Below, piece after piece: positions 40,768-48,175 of a DNA stretch of 48,175 bases (position 1 is the stretch's first letter; each line of letters opens with the position of its first letter). The stretch is taken from NCBI GenBank assembly GCA_028874905.1, contig JAPPGZ010000103.1, forward strand, positions 1-48,175, given 5' to 3'. The translations under genes were made by a program, and so were the position numbers. The DNA is from Gemmatimonadota bacterium. Lineage in GTDB: Bacteria; Gemmatimonadota; Gemmatimonadetes; Longimicrobiales; Gaopeijiaceae. The notes below the pieces were generated by a model that worked only from the letters and a program-made list of their open reading frames with translations, was not told where the DNA came from and ran no database searches.

Positions 40768-43700
40768 ATGATTCCGATCCACCTCAGGTTGCTCCGTTTG
40801 ATTCCGGCCGCCGCGGCGGCTTTTTCGGTGTTGTTCATTCCGGGCAGCGCCGGAGCCCGGCAGGGTTTAACTGTCTTCAGTGACGCCGGCGAGTCCGCGC
40901 CGCGTGTGCGGTTGCCCTCTGATCCGGTCGGCGCGGTGGCGCCCACGGTGGACCGATGGGAGTTGGACAAGACGCGAGACGACTACGAGGAGTTCGATGT
41001 CATCATCACGTGGTCGGAGGACGTGGAGGGTTTCAGGCTCAGCGACATCGACGTCGACGACGGAACAGCCATTGACCTGACCGGCAGCGGCGATCGATAC
41101 ACGCTCACGATCGAGCCGGACGAGATCGAGGGGTACGTGACGATCACGATCCGGGCGGGCGGGGTTGAAGATGAGGACGGTGAAGAGAACGCGGAGGAGG
41201 AGGAGCGCTTCGAGATCGACAACCGGCGGCCGGAATTCGAGGACGCGACCGTCGACGGGGACGAACTCGTGATGGTCTATCACGAGGATCTGGACGAGGG
41301 AAGCGCATCCACGCCGAGCCCGGGGGACTTCACGGTGGAGGTGGAGGGAGACGATGTGGACGTGGACGATGTCGAGGTCGACCGCGACGAAGTGATTCTC
41401 ACGCTGGAGTCGCCCGTCGAGCCTGACGACGACGTTCGCCTGTCCTACGACCACGGAATCGGACTGCTGCAGGACGAGGCCGGCAACCTGGCCGATGAGT
41501 TGCGCCGCGAGCGGGTGGACAACATCACCGACCAGAACGCCGGCACGCCGGGTCCGCCGCGGGACCTGACGGCGAGTGCGGACGGGGCATCGGTGATCGA
41601 ACTCGACTGGCGGGAGCCGACCAATCCCGGGGACGACGACATCACGGGGTACCGGGTCGAGTATTCGACGGACGCGGGTGACACGTGGCAGACGCTGGAG
41701 GACGACACGGACGACACGGGAACCAGCTACCGGGACACGGGCCTGTCGCCCGGCACCACGCGCCACTACCGGGTGGCGGCAATCAACCGGCATGGAAGGG
41801 GAGCGTGGTCGAACGTGGAGGACGCCACGACGGGCCAACTGCCGGGGCGGCCGACGGGCTTGACGGCGACGGCCAGGGGAACATCGAGGGTCGAACTCCG
41901 CTGGACGGCGCCCTCGTCGGTCGGCAGTGGACCCGTCACCGGCTACCGGATCGAGGCGTCCCCCAACGGAAGGAGTCGATGGTCTCTGGTCGATGCGAAT
42001 GTGGGGCGCAGGGCCACTTCATACATCGACACCGGCCTCGACCCCGGCACCATCCGCTACTACCGCATCGCCGCGACCAACAGCGAGGGCCGGGGCAGCT
42101 GGTCCAACGTCGCCGATGCGACCACCGACGCGTCCGTTCCGGATGCGCCCACGAGCCTCACGGTCGTGCCGAGCGGCGTGGGCGGAAGGAGCGAGCTCCT
42201 TCTCAATTGGACTCGTCCGTCCTCGGACGGCGGGAGCCAGATTACCGGCTACCGGATCGAGGTGTCGCCAAACGGTGTCTCGGGGTGGACCGAGCGCGAG
42301 GCAAACACCCGCAGCTCGGCCACGAGCTACACGCACCGCGGCCTCTCCCCTTCCACCACCCGGCACTATCGCGTGGCCGCGATCAACGACGAAGGCAGGG
42401 GGCCATTCTCGAACGTGGCCTCCGGCACCACCAACACCGGAACGCCCACCGCGCCGCTGAGCCTCCGCGCGACGGCGGACGGACCCACGAGCATCACCCT
42501 GACCTGGAACGTCCCGTCGAGCGACAACGGATCCCGGATTACCGGCTACCGGATCCGGATGCGCAGGGGCGGCACCGGTGCCTGGACCATCATCATCAAC
42601 GACACGGGTTCGTTGGCCACCACCTTCCAGCACACAGACCTGCAGCCGGTCACCGCCTACCGCTATCAGGTGGCGGCGATCAACGCCGAGGGGGTCGGCC
42701 CCTGGTCGCTCGAGGCGAGCATGCGCACGCACGCCGACGTTCCCTCGGCACCACCCACTGTGACGGCCCGGGCAGTGAGCACCTCGCAGATCAACCTGTC
42801 CTGGGCCGTACCCAGGAACACGGGCGGAGCCCCGATCCTCGGCTACCGCGTCGAGGCTTCGAGGGACGGCGGCGAGAGCTGGCGCATCATCACGGCGAAC
42901 ACCGGATCGACGGGGAGGGCGTACATCCACCGCAACCTCCGGCCGGGCGCGACCTGGTCCTACCGCGTCTCCGCGATCAACTCGGCGGGGATCGGCGCGC
43001 CGTCCGGCGTGGCGCGGGCGACCACCCATGCGGTGCCTCCCGGCGCTCCGACCGGCCTCCGGGCGACGCCGGGCGGCTTCGGGGGGAGGGAGCAGATCGT
43101 TCTCACCTGGTCGGCCCCATCCTCCGACGGCGGGAGCCCGGTCACCGGCTACCGCGTCGAAGTGTCCACCAGGAGATCCGGACCGTGGACCATCCTGGCC
43201 CGCAATACGGGCACCACGGGCACGACGTACACCCACACCGGTCTCGCTCCCGGGACGACCCGGTACTACCGCGTCGCCGCCATCAACCCCCGGGGCACGG
43301 GGGCATACTCGAGCGTGGCCACCGGCGCCACAAACGCCGGCCCGCCGTCCGCACCCCGGGGCCTTCGCGCGAATGCGGACGGACCGACGAGCATCACGAT
43401 CGGGTGGGAGGTGCCCTCGGAAGACAACGGCGCCGCCATCACCGGCTACCGGATCCGGGCGAGGCGCCTGAGCGAAAGCAACTGGACCACGATCAGGGAC
43501 AACACGGGTTCGACCTTGACCACCTTCCGGCACACCGATCTCCAGCCGGTGACGACCTACCGCTACCAGGTGGCGGCGATCAACGCCGAGGGGGCTGGCC
43601 CATGGTCCGCCGAGGCGGGCGCAAGAACACCCGCCGACGTTCCCGCCCCGCCGACCAACCTGTCGGCCCGGGCGATGGGCACCTCGCAGATCGACCTGTC

Positions 43701-45924
43701 ATGGAGGGCGCCCGCCAACACGGGCGGCGCGGCGATTCTCGGATACCGGGTCGAGGTGTCGAGCGACGGCGGCGCCAACTGGCGCATCCTGACGAGGCAC
43801 ACGCAATCGGCGAGCACGGCCTACTCTCACCGGAACCTCGAGCCGGCAACCACCCGGCACTACCGTGTCTCCGCGATCAACCTCGCGGGCGTCGGCCGGG
43901 CGTCCAACGTTGCGCGGGGGACGACCGAGGCGGCTGTTCCGGGTGCGCCGCGCACACTGACCGCGCAGGCGGACGGCACGTCGGACATCGACCTCTCGTG
44001 GCGGGCCCCGAGCACCGACGGCGGCGCCCGGATCACCGGCTACCGGATCGAGGTCTCGGACGACGGGAGCGCAACGTGGAGCACCCTGGTGCCCGACACC
44101 CGCAGCGGCGGCACCAACTACTCGCACACCGGACTCTCGCCCGCGAGCACGCGACACTACCGCGTCTCGGCGATCAACCGGATCGGCGCGGGGCGCGCGT
44201 CGAACGTCGCGAGCGCCACGACCGACGCCACCGTGCCCGGCGCGCCCACCGGTCTCACGGCCATCGCGACCTCGCCCACCCAGATCGACCTGACCTGGGC
44301 CGCGCCCGCATACGACGGCGGCGCCCGGATCACCGGCTACCGGATCGAGGTCTCGGAGACCGGCACCGCCTGGACCCGTCTGGCGGGCAACACCGGATCC
44401 ACCGGCACCTCCTACTCCCACACGGGCTTGCAGCCGGGCAGCAGGCGCTTCTATCGCGTCTCGGCGATCAACCGCGCGGGCACGGGCGAGCCTTCCAATG
44501 TGGCTTCGGCGGCGACCGACGACCCCGTCCAACGCGCGGGCAGGCTCAACACGAAGGTCCTGCCGCACGTGGCAGCGGCGATGACTTCGAGCACGGTCCG
44601 GGCGATCGCCGGCCGGATCGACGCGGTAGCCTCGGGGATGGGAATGCAACGCCGCATGGACATGGGCGGACTTTCCTCCATGGCCGCGAGCCTCTCCTCG
44701 CCGACCGCGACCGGTCGCGGCCCGGGCCGACGCGGCCGCTCTGGCGCAGCCCTGCTCTTCGGCGGCACGTCGTTCCAGATGCCGCTGGGCGTCGCCGGCG
44801 CACCGCAGCAGGCCGGACGCGCCGGCCAACTGGCGACCTGGGGCGCGGGCGAGTACCACCACCTGGGTGAACCCGGCTCAGGCGTGCTCGACTGGAGCGG
44901 ATCGATGGTGAGCGCCCACGTGGGCGCGGACATGCGTATCGCGACCGACATTCTCACGGGTGTCGCGGCTTCGTACAACACGGGCACCTTCGACTTCACG
45001 GACAAGACAGGGGCCGCCCCGGTGGAGGGCACATACGGCACGGCGATGACAAGCGTGAACCCGTATGTGGCCTGGTTCCCGGGCGAGCGCGGGAACGCCG
45101 CGTGGGGCACGGCCGGGTTCGGCTGGGGCGACATCGAGGTCGAGGACGAGCGCGAGGACCTGCGCACCAGCCCGGCGAGGATGATGACGGGCGCGGCAGG
45201 CGGCAGCTACCAGCTGATGGAGAGTGCCATCGGGGGCGTCCGCGTCAAGGCCGAAGGATGGCTCGGGCGCGTCATGGTCGACGGCGGCGAGCGGATCGAC
45301 TCGGTCACGCTGGACATGCAGCGCGCCAGACTCGCGCTCGAGTGGACGCAGGGCTACCGCTCGACCGGAGGCAACGAGGTCGCGATCGTGCTCGAGGGCG
45401 GGATGCGCTACGATAACGGCGACGGCGTCAACGGCACCGGCGCGGAGGTCGGCGGCGGGCTCCGGTACCGCCACGCCGGTGTGGGCCTGACGGCGGAAGG
45501 CCGCGGCAGGCTGCTCATCTCGGCCCGCGACGGCTACGAGGAGTGGGGCTTCGGAGGCATGATCCAGCTCGATCCCGCCACGCGGGGACAGGGGCTGCAG
45601 TTCCGTGTGGTGCCCGCGTACGGCGACGCCGCGAGCGGCGTGAACGCGCTCTGGGAGCGCGGCGTGTCGGACGCGGTGCGTACCCTCGACGTACGCGGAC
45701 GGAGCAACGTCGACGCCGAGGTCGCCTACGGGCTGCGAGGATTCCGGGGCACGCCCTACGGCGGGTTCCGCATGGCGGGCGGCGGGGCCAGGGCCTTCAG
45801 CGGCGGCGTGCGCTACGACCTGGGCCCCGGAATGGGCCTGCGGATCGAGGGCACGCGGCGAGCGGGCCCGCTAGGCGCGGCCGCGCACACGGTCGGCGTC
45901 CGCGGCAGGCTCACGTTCCGGTAG
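40768..45924 (+). CDS. FN3-repeat protein with C-terminal autotransporter-like barrel (1718 aa)
   Basis: A signal peptide (1-31, 'FIPGSAGA|RQG') is followed by an Ig-like domain (about 58-150, 'VIITWSEDVEGFRLSDIDV'), a SwmB-like domain (about 155-260, 'LVMVYHEDLDEGS') and ten fibronectin type III domains (about 267-1250). Each FN3 domain has 'G-TGYRIE-S', 'T-Y-HTGL-PGT-R-YRV-AIN--G-G--SNVA--TT'. Residues ~1264-1718 form a beta-strand-rich domain ('GVAASYNTGTFDF', 'NPYVAWFPG', 'GFGWGDIEVED') ending in an aromatic-basic terminus, like an autotransporter barrel. The protein could export its own FN3 stalk across the outer membrane. FN3 domains 3-5 and 6-8 are a block duplication. Confidence 0.82.
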   Translation: MIPIHLRLLRLIPAAAAAFSVLFIPGSAGARQGLTVFSDAGESAPRVRLPSDPVGAVAPTVDRWELDKTRDDYEEFDVIITWSEDVEGFRLSDIDVDDGTAIDLTGSGDRYTLTIEPDEIEGYVTITIRAGGVEDEDGEENAEEEERFEIDNRRPEFEDATVDGDELVMVYHEDLDEGSASTPSPGDFTVEVEGDDVDVDDVEVDRDEVILTLESPVEPDDDVRLSYDHGIGLLQDEAGNLADELRRERVDNITDQNAGTPGPPRDLTASADGASVIELDWREPTNPGDDDITGYRVEYSTDAGDTWQTLEDDTDDTGTSYRDTGLSPGTTRHYRVAAINRHGRGAWSNVEDATTGQLPGRPTGLTATARGTSRVELRWTAPSSVGSGPVTGYRIEASPNGRSRWSLVDANVGRRATSYIDTGLDPGTIRYYRIAATNSEGRGSWSNVADATTDASVPDAPTSLTVVPSGVGGRSELLLNWTRPSSDGGSQITGYRIEVSPNGVSGWTEREANTRSSATSYTHRGLSPSTTRHYRVAAINDEGRGPFSNVASGTTNTGTPTAPLSLRATADGPTSITLTWNVPSSDNGSRITGYRIRMRRGGTGAWTIIINDTGSLATTFQHTDLQPVTAYRYQVAAINAEGVGPWSLEASMRTHADVPSAPPTVTARAVSTSQINLSWAVPRNTGGAPILGYRVEASRDGGESWRIITANTGSTGRAYIHRNLRPGATWSYRVSAINSAGIGAPSGVARATTHAVPPGAPTGLRATPGGFGGREQIVLTWSAPSSDGGSPVTGYRVEVSTRRSGPWTILARNTGTTGTTYTHTGLAPGTTRYYRVAAINPRGTGAYSSVATGATNAGPPSAPRGLRANADGPTSITIGWEVPSEDNGAAITGYRIRARRLSESNWTTIRDNTGSTLTTFRHTDLQPVTTYRYQVAAINAEGAGPWSAEAGARTPADVPAPPTNLSARAMGTSQIDLSWRAPANTGGAAILGYRVEVSSDGGANWRILTRHTQSASTAYSHRNLEPATTRHYRVSAINLAGVGRASNVARGTTEAAVPGAPRTLTAQADGTSDIDLSWRAPSTDGGARITGYRIEVSDDGSATWSTLVPDTRSGGTNYSHTGLSPASTRHYRVSAINRIGAGRASNVASATTDATVPGAPTGLTAIATSPTQIDLTWAAPAYDGGARITGYRIEVSETGTAWTRLAGNTGSTGTSYSHTGLQPGSRRFYRVSAINRAGTGEPSNVASAATDDPVQRAGRLNTKVLPHVAAAMTSSTVRAIAGRIDAVASGMGMQRRMDMGGLSSMAASLSSPTATGRGPGRRGRSGAALLFGGTSFQMPLGVAGAPQQAGRAGQLATWGAGEYHHLGEPGSGVLDWSGSMVSAHVGADMRIATDILTGVAASYNTGTFDFTDKTGAAPVEGTYGTAMTSVNPYVAWFPGERGNAAWGTAGFGWGDIEVEDEREDLRTSPARMMTGAAGGSYQLMESAIGGVRVKAEGWLGRVMVDGGERIDSVTLDMQRARLALEWTQGYRSTGGNEVAIVLEGGMRYDNGDGVNGTGAEVGGGLRYRHAGVGLTAEGRGRLLISARDGYEEWGFGGMIQLDPATRGQGLQFRVVPAYGDAASGVNALWERGVSDAVRTLDVRGRSNVDAEVAYGLRGFRGTPYGGFRMAGGGARAFSGGVRYDLGPGMGLRIEGTRRAGPLGAAAHTVGVRGRLTFR

Positions 45925-45945
45925 GGCCGGAAGGAGGAGCGGCCG

Positions 45946-46149
45946 GGCGAGGTTTTCGGGTCCCGCGAGATCCAGAACGCACTCGAGGCCGAGGGCTTGG
46001 CGTTTTCCAGCCACGATGCCGTCTCCGGGATGCTGACCCGGCTTCGGTCCGATGGCCGCGTGCGGCAGGTCGGCTACGGCGAAGTGGACCGCGCGCCGAC
46101 GGCGGGGTCCGCCGCCAGATGCCGGTTGACGAGGCCCCGAGGGCCTTGA
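45946..46149 (+). pseudogene. Winged-helix domain remnant
   Basis: The reading 'FGSREIQNALEAEGLAFSSH' then 'DAVSGMLTRLRSDGRVRQVG' looks like a small winged-helix domain, but no start codon precedes it; the frame begins at the stop of the autotransporter-like gene. Ends at 46147-46149. A truncated leftover. The rest of 45925-46273 holds nothing else recognisable. Confidence 0.4.
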
Positions 46150-46273
46150 ACCGGGGCGGGGAATACGGCAGAGCGCCCTTGCAAGTACTGTTTGATGCTC
46201 AAGGTTCAGAAGATGGCGGGCAGATTCGGAATGCCGGTAGGCGGGGGCCCGCCGGGGTGAACTAGGGAGAACG

Positions 46274-46642
46274 ATGTACGGAATCGAGAAACGCCTGCTC
46301 ATGCGGCAGTTACTGGAACACGGTCTGAGCAAGACCGTGGTCGCCAGGCGGCTGGGGATCAGCCGCAGGACCCTCTACAACTGGATCGACGAGGGCGAAC
46401 TCGAGCGCGACCCCGAGGACCGGGAGTTGCAGTACGGCCCCCGTCCGCCCCGGCCGTCGATCCTCGACCCCTACAAGGCGCGGATCGATGCGCGCCTGGC
46501 CGAGTGCCCGGGGTTGAGTGTTGTGCGCCTGCTCGAAGAAGTGCGGGCCGCGGGATACCCGGGCAGCTACGGATCGGTCAAGAGATACGTCCGGGCCGTT
46601 CGGCCGACGTTGCGTGGGATCGCGGAGGGATCGAAGGACTGA
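46274..46642 (+). pseudogene. istA: IS21-family IstA N-terminal fragment
   Basis: 122 residues from ATG 46274. The HTH 'LSKTVVARRLGISRRTLYNW' followed by 'LDPYKARIDARLAECPGLSV', 'RLLEEVRAAGYPGSYGSVKR' and 'YVRAVRP' is the N-terminal DNA-binding part of IS21 transposases. The DDE catalytic domain (IstA is normally near 500 residues) and istB are absent. It may be a simple truncation, or a retained DNA-binding protein. Confidence 0.65.
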
Positions 46643-46793
46643 CGAGGGGGATTCATGCGCCTGGCCGGGCCGCGGTCGGATCCGTCCGCATCCCGATGGC
46701 CGGTTAGCCCTTTTCGAACTTCGGGCGACATCGGCCGTCCGGCCGGACCCGTGCTCCGAGTTAGCCTTGACGGATCCGTCCTCCCCAGGGGCG
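46643..46793. other. Convergent gap between the IstA fragment and the recombinase
   Basis: 151 bp with no gene. No clear terminator hairpin with a T-run was seen. Confidence 0.4.
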
Positions 46794-47756
46794 TCAGACG
46801 CTGATGCGCTCGACAACGTTGCGGGTGACCTTCCGGGCCCGCCGGTCGTAGATCTGGGTCGTCGACGGATGCGAGTGGCCGACAAGATACTGGACGTCCT
46901 CCATGGGGACGCCCTGCTCGAGGAGGTCGGTGACGACCATCGCCCGGAAGCTGTGGGGGGTGATGATGAGGGGCAGCCCGGCGGCGCGGAGGCGGCGCTT
47001 GAGCATGGCCCGAATGGTCCACGGTCCGAGCGATCGCGAGGAGAAGCGGCTGCGGGACGCGGCCGAGGCGGGACGGAAGAGGGGCGAGGTGCTCCCCTCG
47101 GTGCTGCTGTCCACGAAGAGCAGATACTCCCGGAGCCACCGGTCGAGGTCGATTCGAAGGGGAATCTCGCGCTCCTTGCCGCGCTTCTCACGGAAACGCA
47201 AAGAGCGGTATTCGCCGTAGTCTCGGAGATCCCGCATCCGGAGTTGGGCGACGGCGCCCACGCGCGCGCCGGTATAGGCCAGGGTGCCGAGAATCGCCCG
47301 GTCGCGGACCCCGACCGGGCGCGAACAGTCGATTGACGCCAGGAGCTCGCGCGCTTGGCGGGGGGTGATCTCGGGCGTCTTCCCGTCCGAGGAACCCCTC
47401 GGCGGACCGCGGACGGACTGGAAGGGGTTGAGCAGGACGGCATGGCGGGTCACCAGCAGGTCGAAGAACTGGCGGAGCGCTGCCAGGGCAACCTTCTGGT
47501 TCGCGACGGACGGCGCCAGTTCCTCGATGAAGAGGGCCGCGTCGCCGGGAGAGACGTCCCGAAGCTCCAGGCCCCGGGCGTCGCACCACTCGAGGAAGCG
47601 GACCGCCTGCCGCCCGTAGGCCCGGCGTGTGTTGGGGTTGCGAAGGCGCGCCGCAAAGAACTCCTCCGCCGCAAAGCGGGCACCCGGCCCGCCTCGTTCG
47701 ATCAGGGCGCGGGCGCTTCGGCGGGCCGGGATTAGGGCAAGGTCGGAGTCGCGCAT
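46794..47756 (-). CDS. Tyrosine recombinase/integrase
   Basis: 320 residues from ATG 47756, with AAGGTG just upstream; the frame is open to 47813 but this start has the ribosome site and is conserved in the decayed copy at 2572. N-terminal SAM-like domain (about 25-105). Catalytic residues: Arg165 in 'YTGARVGAV', Lys191 or Lys194, His268-x-x-Arg271 in 'TPHSFRAMVV', His294 in 'VGHSHPSTT' and Tyr303 in 'QIYDRR'. All are present, so it should be active. On a plasmid it may resolve multimers or move DNA segments. Confidence 0.9.
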   Translation of the reverse strand: MRDSDLALIPARRSARALIERGGPGARFAAEEFFAARLRNPNTRRAYGRQAVRFLEWCDARGLELRDVSPGDAALFIEELAPSVANQKVALAALRQFFDLLVTRHAVLLNPFQSVRGPPRGSSDGKTPEITPRQARELLASIDCSRPVGVRDRAILGTLAYTGARVGAVAQLRMRDLRDYGEYRSLRFREKRGKEREIPLRIDLDRWLREYLLFVDSSTEGSTSPLFRPASAASRSRFSSRSLGPWTIRAMLKRRLRAAGLPLIITPHSFRAMVVTDLLEQGVPMEDVQYLVGHSHPSTTQIYDRRARKVTRNVVERISV

Positions 47757-47767
47757 GGCACCTTGAC

Positions 47768-47780
47768 GATAATCAGCTTT
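47768..47780 (-). repeat. 13-bp element, variant copy 3 (AAAGCTGATTATC)
   Basis: Lies 11 bases upstream of the recombinase ATG. Differs at one position from the copies at 2581-2593 and 20619-20631. Copy 1 has the same position relative to the decayed recombinase start. Confidence 0.55.
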
Positions 47781-47904
47781 CGGTGCGAGCGGCGGGGGCA
47801 GGAGCGACGACATCGACCTTCTGCGGACCAGATGCCGGGCTCAGGGGGCCGCGTCGCTCAGAGGCGATTTCTGGGCGTTTTCCGGAGTGGAAGGGAAGAA
47901 TCGG

Positions 47905-47956
47905 ATGGGTTTTCGGGAAAACTACGGCTCCAGAATCCGCCTCCAACGGATGATCG
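47905..47956. repeat. Conserved ~50-bp non-coding element, copy 3
   Basis: Contains TTTTCGGGAAAACTACGGCT, CCAGAATCCGCC and CCAACGGATGATCGG. It is the more diverged relative of 23531-23578 and 29521-29570. It lies between the recombinase start and the end of the minus-strand lipoprotein gene, within a 298-bp stretch (47757-48054) without a gene. Confidence 0.6.
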
Positions 47957-48054
47957 GGACCTCCCCGAGGGCGAGAGGCAAGGATGGTAGGGCACGGCGG
48001 CGAGAAGACTGCCCCGGCGACGCCGAATACGGAAAAGCGCGGGTCCCGGTTACG

Positions 48055-48175
48055 TCAACTTTCCGGCGGCTTCTTTTCGAAGGTACGCGTCTTGTAGAAA
48101 GCGTCGGGTTCGTCTCCGATCTTCGCATGGCCGGCCAGGCGGTAGATGCCGGGCGGGAACTTCTCGTCCTCGATG
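48055..48175 (-). CDS. 3' end of the Ig/cadherin-repeat lipoprotein that starts at 2342
   Basis: The minus-strand reading from 48175 continues the frame of 1-2342 exactly ('IEDEKFPPGIYRLAGHAKIG') and ends at TGA 48057-48055 after 'TRTFEKKPPES'. Bases 48134-48175 are the duplicated overlap. It supplies the last ~26 new residues of the protein on the circle. Confidence 0.88.
   Translation of the reverse strand, partial: IEDEKFPPGIYRLAGHAKIGDEPDAFYKTRTFEKKPPES
48134..48175. repeat. Terminal direct repeat marking circularity (copy 2)
   Basis: Identical to 1-42. See the first copy: the two ends overlap and close the circle. Confidence 0.92.

Noticed and set aside
41685..44870. 1061-codon plus-strand frame inside the autotransporter-like gene
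   Set aside because: Repeats of arginine/histidine-rich text mirror the FN3 repeats in another frame; no start signal or domain.

Overview
The window is a GC-rich molecule whose last 42 bases (48134-48175) repeat its first 42 (1-42). One open reading frame on the minus strand continues cleanly across that join, so I read it as a complete circular plasmid of about 48,133 bp. Nearly all readable genes belong to plasmid biology: conjugation, partition, replication and surface proteins. The lipoproteins with 'ACGGDGG'-type N-termini and bacterial Ig-like repeats, the high GC and the trb-type transfer genes would fit an uncultured Gram-negative bacterium. Gemmatimonadota is my best guess, but this is inference only. 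No rRNA, tRNA or CRISPR array was seen.

Layout. (1) 48055-48133 joined to 1-2342, minus strand: an Ig/cadherin-repeat lipoprotein. (2) 2.6-20.6 kb, plus strand: a long tightly packed conjugation operon. It holds a RepB-type primase, an ArdC/TraC-type protein, a winged-helix protein, five small membrane proteins, then trbC-D-E-G-I-J-L-F, a second winged-helix-like protein, traG (VirD4), trbB (VirB11) and three small genes. No relaxase is recognisable. (3) 20.6-25.6 kb: a worn accessory zone with decayed initiator-like copies, a small RHH/coiled-coil/zinc-ribbon operon, scraps of IS21, IS110 and RelE, and a BIg2-repeat lipoprotein. (4) 25.7-27.2 kb: a likely replication initiator followed by five tandem 22-bp iterons, the best candidate for oriV. 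(5) 27.4-29.6 kb: a two-gene unit related to the decayed one at 21 kb, then a degenerate ~52-bp repeat array. (6) 31.3-29.6 kb, minus strand: a five-gene operon of unknown function with two small zinc-finger proteins, divergent from parAB. (7) 31.4-33.1 kb: parA plus a ribbon-helix-helix partner, with octad-repeat centromere candidates upstream, between and downstream. (8) 33.2-34.2 kb: a degenerate tnpB. (9) 34.6-45.9 kb: two giant surface genes, a 2017-aa lipoprotein and a 1718-aa FN3-repeat autotransporter-like protein, separated by a strong terminator. (10) 46.3-47.8 kb: an istA fragment and a tyrosine recombinase.

How it may work together: the iteron/Rep unit replicates the plasmid, parA/RHH segregates it and the tyrosine recombinase may resolve multimers. 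The trb apparatus, TraG and TrbB would transfer it. About a quarter of the circle encodes large Ig/FN3-type surface proteins, which could promote mating-pair contact or host adhesion. Repeated remnants of the same genes, including a second broken recombinase start, show that the accessory arc has been rearranged by duplication and deletion.
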